In this document: positions 44,553 through 53,297 of the stretch, one piece after another
Layout: the number at the start of each line of letters is the position of its first letter
How positions within the stretch are numbered: position 1 is the first letter of the stretch
Assembly: GCF_018449695.1 (NCBI RefSeq)
Contig: NZ_JAAVUY010000001.1
Coordinates: 496,001-560,000, forward strand
DNA: 64,000 bases
From: Bradyrhizobium sp. dw_411
GTDB taxonomy: Bacteria > Pseudomonadota > Alphaproteobacteria > Rhizobiales > Xanthobacteraceae
Direction of reading: 5' to 3'
Made by a program: the position numbers and the translations under genes
Notes under the pieces: model-generated
The model's input: the letters and a program-made list of their open reading frames with translations, nothing else
Databases searched by the model: none
What the model was told of the DNA's origin: nothing

Positions 44553-45305
44553 ATGAAACGTCTTCTTATCACGTCAGTTGCAGTCGCCGCCCTCGCTCTT
44601 GGCATGTCCGGCATTGCATCAGCCGAGCCGATCAAGAACGTTGTCCTGGTTCACGGCGCGTTCGCCGACGGTTCGGGATGGCACGCAGTCGCCGACATCC
44701 TGGAGCGTGACGGTTATTCGGTTTCGATCGTGCAGGAACCCGAAACCTCGCTGGCCGATGATGCCGCGGCCACCAAGCGCATCATCGAGCGCGTGAATGC
44801 ACCGCTGATCCTGGTCGGCCACAGCTACGGCGGCGCCGTCATCACCCAGGCAGGCAACGAACCGCAGGTCCGTGGCCTGGTCTATATTGCGGCCTTCCAG
44901 CCGGACAGCGGCGAGGTCCTCGGCGCCCTGCTGAAGCAGAAGCCGCCGGCGGCGAACAACGCGGTTCCAGCGGGTGAGGGCTATGTGATTGTCGATCCGA
45001 AGACCTTCCATGCCGACTTCGCCGCGGACCTTCCGGCGAAGGAAGCCCGCTTCATGGCGATTTCCCAGGTTCCGATCAGCGTTACCGGGTTCGGCACGCC
45101 GATCACCAATGCGGCCTGGCACAACAAGCCGAGCTGGTATGCGGTCGCAACGGAAGACCGCATGATCAATCCCGATCTCGAACGGTTCATGGCCAAGCGC
45201 GCCGGCAGTACCACGATCGAGGTGAAGGGCAGCCATGCCATCTACATGTCGCAGCCCCAGGCCGTCGCCAGGCTGATCGAACAAGCAGCCAAGGATGCGA
45301 AGTAG
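44553..45305 (+). CDS. Exported alpha/beta hydrolase
   Basis: The 250-residue enzyme starts at ATG 44553 after AAGGAA. MKRLLITSVAVAALALGMSG is a signal peptide ending ASA. The mature protein opens IKNVVLVHGAFADGSGW (oxyanion region), has the nucleophile elbow GHSYGG with catalytic serine, an acidic residue in ATEDRM and the histidine in VKGSHAIYMSQP. The fold matches small esterase/hydrolases related to salicylate-esterase-type and AB_hydrolase_6 proteins. It acts in the periplasm or outside. Substrate unknown. Confidence 0.88.
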   Translation: MKRLLITSVAVAALALGMSGIASAEPIKNVVLVHGAFADGSGWHAVADILERDGYSVSIVQEPETSLADDAAATKRIIERVNAPLILVGHSYGGAVITQAGNEPQVRGLVYIAAFQPDSGEVLGALLKQKPPAANNAVPAGEGYVIVDPKTFHADFAADLPAKEARFMAISQVPISVTGFGTPITNAAWHNKPSWYAVATEDRMINPDLERFMAKRAGSTTIEVKGSHAIYMSQPQAVARLIEQAAKDAK

Positions 45306-45320
45306 GCGCGCAAGTCTCGA

Positions 45321-45355
45321 ATCTGCGCCGCCTTCCATCGGGACGCGGCGCAGAT
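45321..45355. terminator. Bidirectional hairpin between convergent genes
   Basis: ATCTGCGCCGC and GCGGCGCAGAT form a perfect 11-bp stem with a 13-base loop, between the hydrolase and LysR stop codons. No T-run follows on either strand. Confidence 0.55.
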
Positions 45356-45367
45356 ACCGGGCGGCCT

Positions 45368-46258
45368 CTAGCGCGCCCGGAGAGTTGTCCTGCACAGGTC
45401 CATGGCCCGTTGCACGGCTGGAAGCAGACGGCGTCCTCGAGGATAGATGAGCGCAAGACTCCCCGGCACCGAAGCCAGCGTGACCGTGTAGATTGAAAAT
45501 CCCGGTCGCGGCACATGCGGAGTATGAACGGGCAGCAATCCGACGCCCACGTTGCGTTCCACCAGGGGATAGATTGCCGAAGCGTCATTGCAGTCCGCCA
45601 CGACGGACAAGGCAATGCCCGCGACGGAAAACGCCTCCACGATCCGCTCGTAGATGCCCATGCCGGAACGCCGGCGAAGCACGATGAGCGGGACGTTGGC
45701 CAGCATATCGAGTGTGACCTCTTTATCTGATTGCCAACGGTCATCACCTTCGCGGCAGAGGAGGGCCATGGTCAGGGGGGCCAACGCTTCCACGGCGAGC
45801 GCGGGATTGGCAACCGGCATGTGCGTGACGGCGAAATCCAACTGCCGTGCTTCCACCATGGTTTCCAGAAGCTGTGGTTCTCCCTGCTGTAGCGAAAAAC
45901 TGACGGCATTCCCGTCATCGCGCATGTTGGAGACCATCGTTGCAATGGCCTCGATCGACATCTGCGTGAAACCGACATGCAGTCTACTGGTAAAGCCGCG
46001 CCCGATCGCCCGCATTTCCTGATCGAGCGCCGATGCGCCGCCGAGTAGTTCAGCGGCGCGCTCATACAGGGCCCGACCTGTGTCGGTAACGACAAGGCCG
46101 CGTCCCGAGCGCTCGAACAGGGTTACGCCCCATAGTTCTTCGAGCTGCTTGATTGCTACGCTCAGGTTGGGTTGAGCAACATTCAGCACGTCAGCCGCGG
46201 CGGCCAATGACCGGTGCTCAACCACGGCGCGGAAGTAGGTAAGCTGCCTCAGATTCAT
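45368..46258 (-). CDS. LysR-type transcriptional regulator
   Basis: The 296-residue protein starts MNLRQLTYFRAVVEHRSLAA. Residues 1-60 are the winged helix (AADVLNVAQPNLSVAIKQLE as recognition region) and residues 88-290 the effector-binding domain. The neighbours are the convergent hydrolase gene and, upstream on the same strand, greA. LysR proteins usually control a divergent gene, but none is divergent here, so the target is not obvious. Effector unknown. Confidence 0.9.
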   Translation of the reverse strand: MNLRQLTYFRAVVEHRSLAAAADVLNVAQPNLSVAIKQLEELWGVTLFERSGRGLVVTDTGRALYERAAELLGGASALDQEMRAIGRGFTSRLHVGFTQMSIEAIATMVSNMRDDGNAVSFSLQQGEPQLLETMVEARQLDFAVTHMPVANPALAVEALAPLTMALLCREGDDRWQSDKEVTLDMLANVPLIVLRRRSGMGIYERIVEAFSVAGIALSVVADCNDASAIYPLVERNVGVGLLPVHTPHVPRPGFSIYTVTLASVPGSLALIYPRGRRLLPAVQRAMDLCRTTLRAR

Positions 46259-46344
46259 CGATGAAAATACATTAATTCTGTTCGCCTGATTGTTATCCGG
46301 GTTTGCTGCGCCGGACGGTATATGCCTCCACCGGCGTTGGTGTC

Positions 46345-46827
46345 CTACGCGATCGCCACGATCTCGATCTCCTGACCCGCCGCTTCAACGACATCCCCGA
46401 CAGCTTTGCCCATCAGTAACCTCGCTACCGGAGACACAAAGGAAATCGAACCGGCCTTGGGGTCCGCTTCGTCCTCGCCGACGATCCGATATTTCTGCAC
46501 GCGCCCGTCGTCGCGCCGGAAGGTCACCGTGCTGCCGAAGGCGACGGTGTCGGTGGACGTCGGCTTGGCGATGACCTCCGCGGTCCGGACACGCGCCGCG
46601 AAGTAGCGCGCGTCGCGCAAGGGGATGGCCGCCTGGCGGCGGCGTTCATTGACCTCTTCGATTTTTTGCGCCGCCTCATATGCCTCGCGCGCCTGCTGGA
46701 GTTCAGATTCCAGCGCCTTCAATCCCGCTTCCGTCACCAGGTTCGGATGCGGCGAAACCGGGCGGTCGGGGAGCAACGTCTCCGACGCGGTTTCGGCACT
46801 GTCTTCTTTGGTGAAGGCGACGCTCAA
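46345..46827 (-). CDS. greA: GreA/GreB-family transcript cleavage factor
   Basis: The 160-residue protein has an unusual N-terminal extension of about 30 residues, then the coiled coil LVTEAGLKALESELQQAREA and the C-terminal domain with TVTFRRDDGRVQKYRIVGED and SPVARLLMGKAVGD. Gre factors bind the secondary channel of RNA polymerase and stimulate cleavage of backtracked RNA. The acidic tip expected between the two helices reads NERRRQAAIPLRDARY, so the charged tip is present in altered form. This may be a GreA-like paralogue, not the housekeeping copy; fragments of it occur at 41.7 and 43.8 kb. Confidence 0.8.
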   Translation of the reverse strand: MSVAFTKEDSAETASETLLPDRPVSPHPNLVTEAGLKALESELQQAREAYEAAQKIEEVNERRRQAAIPLRDARYFAARVRTAEVIAKPTSTDTVAFGSTVTFRRDDGRVQKYRIVGEDEADPKAGSISFVSPVARLLMGKAVGDVVEAAGQEIEIVAIA

Positions 46828-46859
46828 TTCGGACCCCTTAAGCGACCAAGCCGCACTTG

Positions 46860-47882
46860 TTAGCGCCAGCCCAAAGCGGGCGCGATGTGGGTCAGGATCG
46901 CCTCGATCACATGCGCATTGTATTCGACGCCCAACTGGTTGGGCACGGTCAAGAGCAGCGTGTCGGCCTCGGCGATGGCTTCGTCTTTCTTGAGCTGCTC
47001 GATGAGAACCTGCGGCTCGGCGGCATAGCTGCGGCCGAAGATCGCGCGCGTCCGCTCGTCGATGAATCCGATCTGGTCGTCATTTTCGCGGCCGTTTCCG
47101 AAATAGGCGCGATCGTGGTCGTCCATCAGCGCGAAAATGCTGCGGCTGACCGAGACGCGCGGCTCGCGCGCATGGCCGGCCTCTTTCCAGGCGGCGCGGT
47201 AGGCCCGGATCTGAGCCGCCTGCTGCACGTGGAAAGCCTCGCCGGTTTCGTCGTTCTTCAGCGTCGAGCTTTGCAGGTTCATCCCGAGCTTGGCGGCCCA
47301 GATCGCCGTCGCGTTCGAGCCGGCGCCCCACCAGATGCGGTCGCGCAGCCCCTCGGAATGGGGCTCAAGGCGCAGCAGCCCGGGCGGATTTGGAAACATC
47401 GGGCGTGGATTCGGCTTGGCGAAGCCTTCACCGCGCAAGAGATCGTAGAACAGCTCGGCATGACGCCGGCCCATGTCGGCGTCATCCTGGCCCTCGGGCG
47501 GTTGATACCCGAAATGCCGCCAGCCATCGATCACCTGCTCGGGCGATCCGCGGCTGATGCCGAGCTGCAGGCGCCCGCCGGCGATCAGATCGGCGGAACC
47601 GGCGTCCTCGGCCATATAGAACGGGTTCTCGTAGCGCATGTCGATCACAGCCGTGCCGATCTCGATCCGGCTGGTCCTGGCGCCGACGGCCGCGAGCAGC
47701 GGGAAGGGCGAGGCGAGCTGACGCGCGAAGTGATGGACCCGGAAATAGGCCCCGTCCGCGCCCAATTGCTCGGCGGCGACGGCGAGGTCGATCGATTGCA
47801 GGAGTGTGTCTCCTGCCGAGCGGGTCTGCGATTGGGACGAGGGCGTCCAGTGCCCGAAGGAGAGAAAGCCGATTTTTTTCAT
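46860..47882 (-). CDS. Luciferase-like (LLM class) flavin-dependent oxidoreductase
   Basis: The 340-residue protein opens MKKIGFLSFGHWTPSSQSQT and continues as a TIM barrel: AVAAEQLGADGAYFRVHHF, SRIEIGTAVIDMRYENPFYM and GGRLQLGISRGSPEQVIDGW are characteristic bacterial-luciferase family segments. These enzymes use FMN or F420 with oxygen or a cosubstrate. It is divergent from the MaoC gene, with 106 bases between them. The substrate cannot be read from sequence. Confidence 0.88.
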   Translation of the reverse strand: MKKIGFLSFGHWTPSSQSQTRSAGDTLLQSIDLAVAAEQLGADGAYFRVHHFARQLASPFPLLAAVGARTSRIEIGTAVIDMRYENPFYMAEDAGSADLIAGGRLQLGISRGSPEQVIDGWRHFGYQPPEGQDDADMGRRHAELFYDLLRGEGFAKPNPRPMFPNPPGLLRLEPHSEGLRDRIWWGAGSNATAIWAAKLGMNLQSSTLKNDETGEAFHVQQAAQIRAYRAAWKEAGHAREPRVSVSRSIFALMDDHDRAYFGNGRENDDQIGFIDERTRAIFGRSYAAEPQVLIEQLKKDEAIAEADTLLLTVPNQLGVEYNAHVIEAILTHIAPALGWR

Positions 47883-47988
47883 GCGGGTAATCTATGGCTA
47901 TCCGGGTCGGTTTGCGACCCTCCCGTTCCGGTGCTCTTGGCGATATGATCCCGATGACCTTAGCCGCTCTGACGGGGGAGATGCGCGG

Positions 47989-48441
47989 ATGATCGAGTGG
48001 TTTGACGATTTGTCGTTGGGCATGCGCTTCAAAAGCGGCGAGGTGTCGGTCTCGGCCGACGACATCAAGCGGTTTGCCTCCGAATTCGATCCGCAGCCGT
48101 TTCATCTGGATGAAGCCGCGGCCGAGAAAACCGCATTCAAGGGGCTCGCGGCCTCGGGCTGGCACACCGCGGCGATATCGATGGCGCTCACCGTTGCCGT
48201 CAGGCCGTTTGGACCGCATCCCCTGATGGGGCTTGGCGTCGACGATCTGCGCTGGATGATGCCGGTGCGGGCCGGCGATGTGCTTCATCTCGAGGGGGAA
48301 GTGGTTGAGCTGACGCCGTCGCGAACCAAGCCGCAGGGCGTCGCAAAGATCAAATGGACCGCCTACAACCAGCGCGGCGAAGCGGTCTATACGTTTACGC
48401 CGATCGGCATCGTGCCGCGCAAGCCCAATCTGGCGAGTTGA
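47989..48441 (+). CDS. MaoC-like (hot-dog) dehydratase
   Basis: The 150-residue protein begins at ATG 47989 with GGGGGAG eight bases before. The hot-dog fold hydratase pattern is seen in FASEFDPQPFHLDEAAAEKT, with the catalytic aspartate and histidine of the R-hydratase motif. This is followed by FKGLAASGWHTAAISMALTV and the later segment LRWMMPVRAGDVLHLEGEVV. MaoC-type enzymes hydrate enoyl-CoA or related thioesters. A strong hairpin follows. Confidence 0.9.
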   Translation: MIEWFDDLSLGMRFKSGEVSVSADDIKRFASEFDPQPFHLDEAAAEKTAFKGLAASGWHTAAISMALTVAVRPFGPHPLMGLGVDDLRWMMPVRAGDVLHLEGEVVELTPSRTKPQGVAKIKWTAYNQRGEAVYTFTPIGIVPRKPNLAS

Positions 48442-48451
48442 TCTTGTCTGT

Positions 48452-48492
48452 TAGAGCCTTATCGGTTCTGATTGAATCAGAACCGGGCTCTA
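48452..48492 (+). terminator. Long hairpin terminator after the MaoC gene
   Basis: Two nested stems, TAGAGCC/GGCTCTA outside and CGGTTCTGATT/AATCAGAACCG inside with a single-base tip, are followed by a T-rich stretch. Good intrinsic-terminator geometry. Confidence 0.7.
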
Positions 48493-48556
48493 GTTCTTTT
48501 GTTTTGACACGTTTTCTTCACGCGAACCGGTATCCACTTCGCTCGAAAACGCTATA
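48493..48556. repeat. Dispersed intergenic repeat, Bradyrhizobium-type
   Basis: The sequence TTCACGCGAACCGGTATCCA and then CTTCGCTCGAAAACGCTATA has the pattern of a short palindromic repeat that is very common between genes in Bradyrhizobium genomes. It adjoins the hairpin above and may belong to the same element. Nothing else of note lies in 48557-48708. Confidence 0.5.
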
Positions 48557-48708
48557 GGAGCGTTCCAAAAAAGAACCGCCGCTGCGCTTTAGGGGAAACA
48601 CAGCGGCGGCTTAACAGGGCATGTCGGTGAGTGGTAGGCGCCCCTCTCCAACAAGCCCAGGGACCTCTGGTGCGGCGCCGGCGTTTGAAGCCGATGCCGC
48701 GTTATTTC

Positions 48709-48939
48709 TTAGTGAGCCTGGACGACCTTGCGGTTGCTGCGCGCGTAGGCGTTGCGAACCTTGGCGTGCGCGCGGTCCAGATCGGCGACCTGACCTTCAC
48801 TGGCCTGCGGCGGGTCGAGGCGGAGCAACCCGGCCGGAACGCCCTGGGCGCTGGCGGGGGCAACCGGAGCGGCAGCCATCAGCGCCACCAGAGCTACGGA
48901 ACCGGTGAGTACGAGGGTCTTCTGGAAAAACTTCGACAT
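48709..48939 (-). CDS. Small exported hypothetical protein
   Basis: The 76-residue protein starts at ATG 48939. MSKFFQKTLVLTGSVALVAL is a strong signal peptide with cleavage after the SAQ near residue 32. The short mature part is polar (LLRLDPPQASEGQVADLDRA). Two copies of TGACCGGTCA lie upstream (49022 and 49088), so the TetR protein encoded just beyond probably controls this gene. Confidence 0.65.
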   Translation of the reverse strand: MSKFFQKTLVLTGSVALVALMAAAPVAPASAQGVPAGLLRLDPPQASEGQVADLDRAHAKVRNAYARSNRKVVQAH

Positions 48940-49021
48940 GATGCTTCTCTTTCGGTGTTTGGACGCGCCACGCAACGCCTGGGCGGATAAGTAAGATACT
49001 ACCGGCCATTCATAACCAAGG

Positions 49022-49031
49022 TGACCGGTCA
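49022..49031. promoter_or_regulatory. Candidate TetR operator A (TGACCGGTCA)
   Basis: Perfect 10-bp palindrome 83 bases upstream of the small exported protein start. The same palindrome recurs at 49088 and, with one change, at 49803 beside the tetR promoter. Confidence 0.55.
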
Positions 49032-49087
49032 CATTAAGTTGAGAGCAATCAATTCCCTCATCCCGTTGCGGCGCACATCACGCAATA

Positions 49088-49097
49088 TGACCGGTCA
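49088..49097. promoter_or_regulatory. Candidate TetR operator B (TGACCGGTCA)
   Basis: Second perfect copy of the palindrome, preceded by AATA as in operator C and only 33 bases from the tetR stop codon. Confidence 0.55.
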
Positions 49098-49129
49098 ACT
49101 TAGATTGTCAACGGACGTTAAGATCACGT

Positions 49130-49702
49130 TTACTTCAACAGCATTTTGAACGTGACATTGAAGAATTCATCGATCGGGCCGCGGTCCCGGGTGATCTTGA
49201 GCCGCATCGCGACACCTTCCCAGGCATTGACCAGGAAACGTCCGAGCTGACCGGGGTCATGACGCGGATCGATATCGCCGGCCGCCTGAGCTTCCCGCAA
49301 TACGGATTCAACGGCCGCGCACCAGGACTCGAATACCTGGCGGAGCTCTTCACGCATCCGCGGATATTCCTGGGTCATTTCGGTGGCGAAATTGCCCAGC
49401 AGACAGCCGCGTTCGAAGCTGCAACCCTCGAATTTACTGGCCAGATAACCAAAATGATTTTTGAGACGATCGAGCGGCGGAACGCTGTTATCGAACAGCA
49501 AATCCCCCCGGGAGCCTTCCAAATAACGCCGCAAGGCGTCGATCGCCAATGCTTCCTTGTTTTCAAAATGATTGAAGAAGGAGCCTTTGGGCACTCCGGC
49601 AGCATCGGTTATGTCCTGAATCGAACACCCGTTGAAACCGCTCGCATGCAGTGTCTCCACTGCGCTGCTGGCTAATTTTTCGCGTAAGCTCGGTCTAGCC
49701 AT
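49130..49702 (-). CDS. TetR-family transcriptional regulator
   Basis: The 190-residue protein starts at ATG 49702 behind GGAGG; the longer in-frame version has no such site. Residues 10-55 hold the TetR helix-turn-helix (GCSIQDITDAAGVPKGSFFN HF in order). The helical effector domain follows, including a cysteine-containing stretch (FEGCSFERGCLLGNFATEMT). The closest general class is the TetR group that controls reductases and stress genes, such as NemR. The three palindromes described separately are its likely sites. Confidence 0.88.
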   Translation of the reverse strand: MARPSLREKLASSAVETLHASGFNGCSIQDITDAAGVPKGSFFNHFENKEALAIDALRRYLEGSRGDLLFDNSVPPLDRLKNHFGYLASKFEGCSFERGCLLGNFATEMTQEYPRMREELRQVFESWCAAVESVLREAQAAGDIDPRHDPGQLGRFLVNAWEGVAMRLKITRDRGPIDEFFNVTFKMLLK

Positions 49703-49802
49703 TGAGAAATGCCTCCAGCAACTGCCTCCTGAGAAAATGTATCTTATTTGGGTAATAAATAAGCGACCAACCGGCTTTATACAATCCAAATATAACCAAA
49801 TA

Positions 49803-49812
49803 TGACCAGTCA
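49803..49812. promoter_or_regulatory. Candidate TetR operator C (TGACCAGTCA)
   Basis: One-base variant of operators A and B, preceded by TA as in operator B, about 100 bases upstream of the TetR start. It suits autoregulation. Confidence 0.5.
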
Positions 49813-50180
49813 GATTGTTAAATCTCGTTAACAAGGCTGCAAAAAGACGACTTCAGGCGGCTTTTTGGCTGGGGTCGGACGGTGCCAGCTCGTGCGCGGA
49901 TGGACAGGCAGCCGAGGGAATTCAGGCCCGGGGGGATGACCAGACCAAAAAAATCGGCAAGCAATCGTTGCGGCCGGAGCGGTTCGCGGGTCATCGGGGG
50001 CGATCTCCCGATGGAGCGCTCTCCTGCCTAATTTGAAGGCCGCGCACGGTCCGGCGGGGCTTAATTCCTGCCCGGCAGCCGCCGGCCACGCCATTTGCCC
50101 CGACACCGCCCGATCGACGAGAATTGTTGCGTTATAAAGTAGTTGCGACTAAAAGCCCGTCTGTAAAAGGGACACAGGCG

Positions 50181-50387
50181 ATGGCTCACAATTTCGCGAT
50201 CAACGACGACGTTCATCATCAGCTTCAGGGGCCGCAGGGTCGCGCCGGCGTCAAGCAACGCAGCGTTTATACCATCGTGACCTGCCTGCCGATCGAGGCC
50301 GATGGACGCCCGCGTTACCGCATCAAGAGCAAGACCGAGAACATCGAACGCGTGGTGACCGAGGAGCAGATCAGCCGGCTCGGCTGA
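50181..50387 (+). CDS. Small hypothetical protein (68 residues)
   Basis: The product from ATG 50181 begins MAHNFAINDDVHHQLQGPQG and ends VVTEEQISRLG, a beta-rich SH3-like pattern (VYTIVTCLPIEADGRPRYRI). It has no signal peptide. Such small proteins are common in Bradyrhizobium genomes; function unknown. The region 49813-50180 contains no other clear gene. Confidence 0.6.
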   Translation: MAHNFAINDDVHHQLQGPQGRAGVKQRSVYTIVTCLPIEADGRPRYRIKSKTENIERVVTEEQISRLG

Positions 50388-50603
50388 TCTGAACGCGTTC
50401 ATTTTATTAGATTTTTATCATCTCGGGCGGATTAGCTTGCTATTTCCGGCCGGGTGACTTACATGCCGGTCATTCGAATAATCGTTTGCCTTGTTGACTA
50501 CGCCAAACCGGCTCCCCTCCCCAAGACATCGCTGAAATCGGATTAAGCTCGCGCGAAGGTCGTGCGGGCACAGCGCGCTTATGCGCATCTTGGAGAAGTT
50601 AAA

Positions 50604-50813
50604 ATGGCTACCGGAACAGTTAAGTGGTTCAACGCGACCAAGGGCTTCGGCTTTATCCAGCCGGATGACGGCGGCAACGACGTGTTCGTGCATATCAGCG
50701 CCGTCGAGCGTGCCGGCATGGGTTCGCTCAATGAAGGCCAGAAGCTTTCATATGAATCGAAGCTCGACAGTGCTCGCGGCAAGACCAGCGCGGAAAACCT
50801 TCGCGCTATGTGA
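50604..50813 (+). CDS. cspA: CspA-family cold-shock protein
   Basis: The 69-residue protein begins [20 protein letters not shown] with RNP1 KGFGFI and RNP2 VFVHIS in place. It binds single-stranded RNA and DNA and melts RNA secondary structure in the cytoplasm. GGAGAAG precedes ATG 50604 at good spacing. A leader of more than 100 bases may carry a cold-responsive structure, as is usual for cspA, but I did not resolve it. A terminator follows at 50889. Confidence 0.93.
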   Translation: MATGTVKWFNATKGFGFIQPDDGGNDVFVHISAVERAGMGSLNEGQKLSYESKLDSARGKTSAENLRAM

Positions 50814-50888
50814 GGTGAGCCGATCAAAGGGATTACCGCGGATGTACCGGAATCCCTGAGGTCGGTTACGCTTTTGCCGTGAAACCAA

Positions 50889-50918
50889 AGCTCGCCGATT
50901 CATCCCGGCGGGCTTTTT
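50889..50918 (+). terminator. Rho-independent terminator of cspA
   Basis: AGCTCGCCG pairs with CGGCGGGCT across a short loop and is followed by TTTTT. Confidence 0.75.
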
Positions 50919-50930
50919 GTTTGTACGTCG

Positions 50931-52085
50931 TCAGACGCGGGTTTTCTCGGGCCGTACGAGCTTCTTGAGATGGGCGGCTCCCTCGTTCGCCCAGTAGCCG
51001 AGGCGACCGGCGAGGGATTTCTGGCCGCGCAGGCTGCGCGATCCCAGGATATGACCGACCTTGTCCGGGAAACGGCTCACTTCGGTTGCGACCAGATCGG
51101 CGGTCGCCTTCATCAGCCGCTCGAGCCGCTGTCCCCATTCGGATTCTTCGAAATTATCGATGTGGACCTGCAGCGCGTTCTCGATGTTGTAAATGTCGAT
51201 CAGCAGTTCCTTGGCGACCAGGATACGGCCGTTTTTGAGCGCGATGCGCAGCGCCGATCGTCTGTCGTCCAGCCTGTCCAGCGCCATCGAGATTGTGATG
51301 GCATAGGGCGTGGCAGCGATGTCGGCGGCGTGTTTGCTGGGCACAGCCTTGGTGGCGAGATAGATCAAGTGCCAGGATGTCCGCAGCCTTGTCGCCACCA
51401 GCGCCAGCGCGAACGGAATATCTTCGGCGTTATCCTTGCCGAACCCATCCAGCAACTGCGTCATCCTGGCGATCCGCGCGTCGTCGAATTTATCGATATT
51501 GGCCGGCAGCGCCTTGTCGAACTTTGCCAGCGCGTCGCGCGCGCGCAGCACGCAGACCAGCTTGGTCAGGTCGTCATAGGCGGTGCGAGACATGGTGTAA
51601 GTCGCGAGCTTGGCGCGGACTTGCTCTGCTGTCTCCGGCGAGCGAAGGGTGTTCTCAAGGCTCTTGGCGACCTTGGTTTGAAATACACTGGCGGCCTGCC
51701 GGGCTTCCTTCTGCTTGTCGGCCGCGATCAGGTCATTGATTTCAGTTGCGTAGTCGCGCGCCATTGTCGGCAATAGATCCCGGCTGATCCACTCCCAGAG
51801 CGCGGCCAGCGATCCGCGCTGCAGGCGGCCTGAATTGGCGTGTTCGGGGGCGCCATTCACCAGCAGCGGTTCGAGCGGCGCGAAAAAAAAGCGTTGCGGG
51901 TTTGGAAGGCGGTTGTGGCTTTGCCCGCCACTGCGAAATTCAGCGCGCAGTTTTTCCACGACGGGCGCGGCGCCGGGAATATCCTCGCCGGCCAGTTCCA
52001 GCCGCTCCAGCTCGTTCAGGAGATTGCTGCGCGTCGGCGGCGTCAACCGCTGCAGAAAATCCTGAATTCGATGGGGCTTCTTCAT
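50931..52085 (-). CDS. Hypothetical protein of 384 residues
   Basis: The protein begins MKKPHRIQDFLQRLTPPTRS. It is rich in helices and leucine heptads, with no signal or membrane segments. Regions such as RMTQLLDGFGKDNAEDIPFA suggest an all-helical fold. No domain could be assigned. It converges with cspA (12 bases between the terminator and its stop). The size, long clean frame and codon use suggest a genuine gene of the genus. Confidence 0.7.
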   Translation of the reverse strand: MKKPHRIQDFLQRLTPPTRSNLLNELERLELAGEDIPGAAPVVEKLRAEFRSGGQSHNRLPNPQRFFFAPLEPLLVNGAPEHANSGRLQRGSLAALWEWISRDLLPTMARDYATEINDLIAADKQKEARQAASVFQTKVAKSLENTLRSPETAEQVRAKLATYTMSRTAYDDLTKLVCVLRARDALAKFDKALPANIDKFDDARIARMTQLLDGFGKDNAEDIPFALALVATRLRTSWHLIYLATKAVPSKHAADIAATPYAITISMALDRLDDRRSALRIALKNGRILVAKELLIDIYNIENALQVHIDNFEESEWGQRLERLMKATADLVATEVSRFPDKVGHILGSRSLRGQKSLAGRLGYWANEGAAHLKKLVRPEKTRV

Positions 52086-52335
52086 CGCGGCGTGATTCTT
52101 CGCAATTTAACGATGCATTAACGATGAGCCCGTCGCCGGAAGGCGCCGCGTCTGGATCGATAAGAGCAGGTCGCCGTAAATTAAGTGGTAAAATAGGGTG
52201 CGGCCGGCAAACGCCGGACCGTTCAACCATGAATGGTCTTGCCGATAATTCAGGCACTCGCCCGCCCGTCGATGGTATCGAGAGGCAGCACCCGGGAACC
52301 GTGCCCGAAATTTCGCAGGCTTTTGCGATCAATCT

Positions 52336-52584
52336 CTACAGATAATCTTCCGCGAACGGACGCGCGAGGGAGGCTGGCCGCAGCATGCCGGCTTTGATCT
52401 TGGGTTCGCTGGGGACGATGGTGATGGCCCACCGTGTCGGTGTGCTCAATTTATGTTCCTGCACCGACCGGACGTGGCCGGTAATGACAGCTTCGCCTGA
52501 TCTGGCGGTTGTCACGCGGCCATTGAATTGCGCGATGCGAAAACGCCGGACTTCCTTCTCATCGGTCGTTTCGAACGTAAACAT
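52336..52584 (-). CDS. Small hypothetical protein (82 residues)
   Basis: The product MFTFETTDEKEVRRFRIAQF and onward has an alternating strand pattern (ARSGEAVITGHVRSVQEHK, RWAITIVPSEPKI) reminiscent of PilZ- or SH3-like small proteins, but lacks clear PilZ residues. It has no signal peptide. The 250 bases before 52336 (52086-52335) carry no recognisable gene. Confidence 0.5.
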   Translation of the reverse strand: MFTFETTDEKEVRRFRIAQFNGRVTTARSGEAVITGHVRSVQEHKLSTPTRWAITIVPSEPKIKAGMLRPASLARPFAEDYL

Positions 52585-52709
52585 GCGGCCCTCATCTGCT
52601 GCCGCAACTATCGTCTTTGAATCTTAGCTGTGTATGAAAATCCGAAGCCGTAGAAGTACTGTAGCGGCTCGCGCACTGCGCCAAGCGTAAGGAGATCGCC
52701 GGCGATATG

Positions 52710-53102
52710 CTACGCGGTCGATCCCGGGAAAACCGCTTCCATCTTGGTCTTCAGCGTAGCGGCATTGAACGGCTTGACGATGTAGTTGCTGACCCCGGCC
52801 TTCTTCGCGGCGATGACGTTTTCGGTCTTCGATTCCGCCGTGATCATAATGAAGGGGGTTTGCGAAAGCTCCGGGCTGGCACGGACTTCCCGCAACAGAT
52901 CGTAGCCGGTCATCGGCTCCATGTTCCAGTCGGAAATCACCAGGCCATACTTCTTGCTTTGCATCTTGGCCAAAGCGGCCGATCCGTCGCTGGCATCGTC
53001 GACATTTTCGAAGCCGATTTGCTTGAGCAGGTTGCGAATGATCCGGATCATGGTGTTGTAGTCATCGACCACCAGAATGGGCATCGACAGATCAAAGGCC
53101 AT
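52710..53102 (-). CDS. CheY-like single-domain response regulator
   Basis: The 130-residue protein is placed at ATG 53102, giving MAFDLSMPILVVDDYNTMIR with the DD pair. The phosphoacceptor aspartate lies in LVISDWNMEPMTG, the threonine in FIMITAES, and the lysine in YIVKPF. There is no output domain, so it should act by binding a partner, such as the flagellar switch or a chemotaxis-type kinase. It is close to CheY of Bradyrhizobium. A Crp/Fnr gene follows upstream on the same strand. Confidence 0.9.
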   Translation of the reverse strand: MAFDLSMPILVVDDYNTMIRIIRNLLKQIGFENVDDASDGSAALAKMQSKKYGLVISDWNMEPMTGYDLLREVRASPELSQTPFIMITAESKTENVIAAKKAGVSNYIVKPFNAATLKTKMEAVFPGSTA

Positions 53103-53297
53103 GTTTCTACTCCGCACCGTACACGCGCTGCCGAACCCGAGTGAAACCTTCGTGGGGTGCGAAGAATTTCGACGCTCTCCGCCAAGCGTGCCCGTCGGCC
53201 CCCTGAGCATTAGCAGCCGTCATTAAACAGCGCGTTAATTCAGGGCTGAACAGATTTCGGGCAGCGCCTGGCAGCCCTCTGCGGCAGGGCAATGCGC

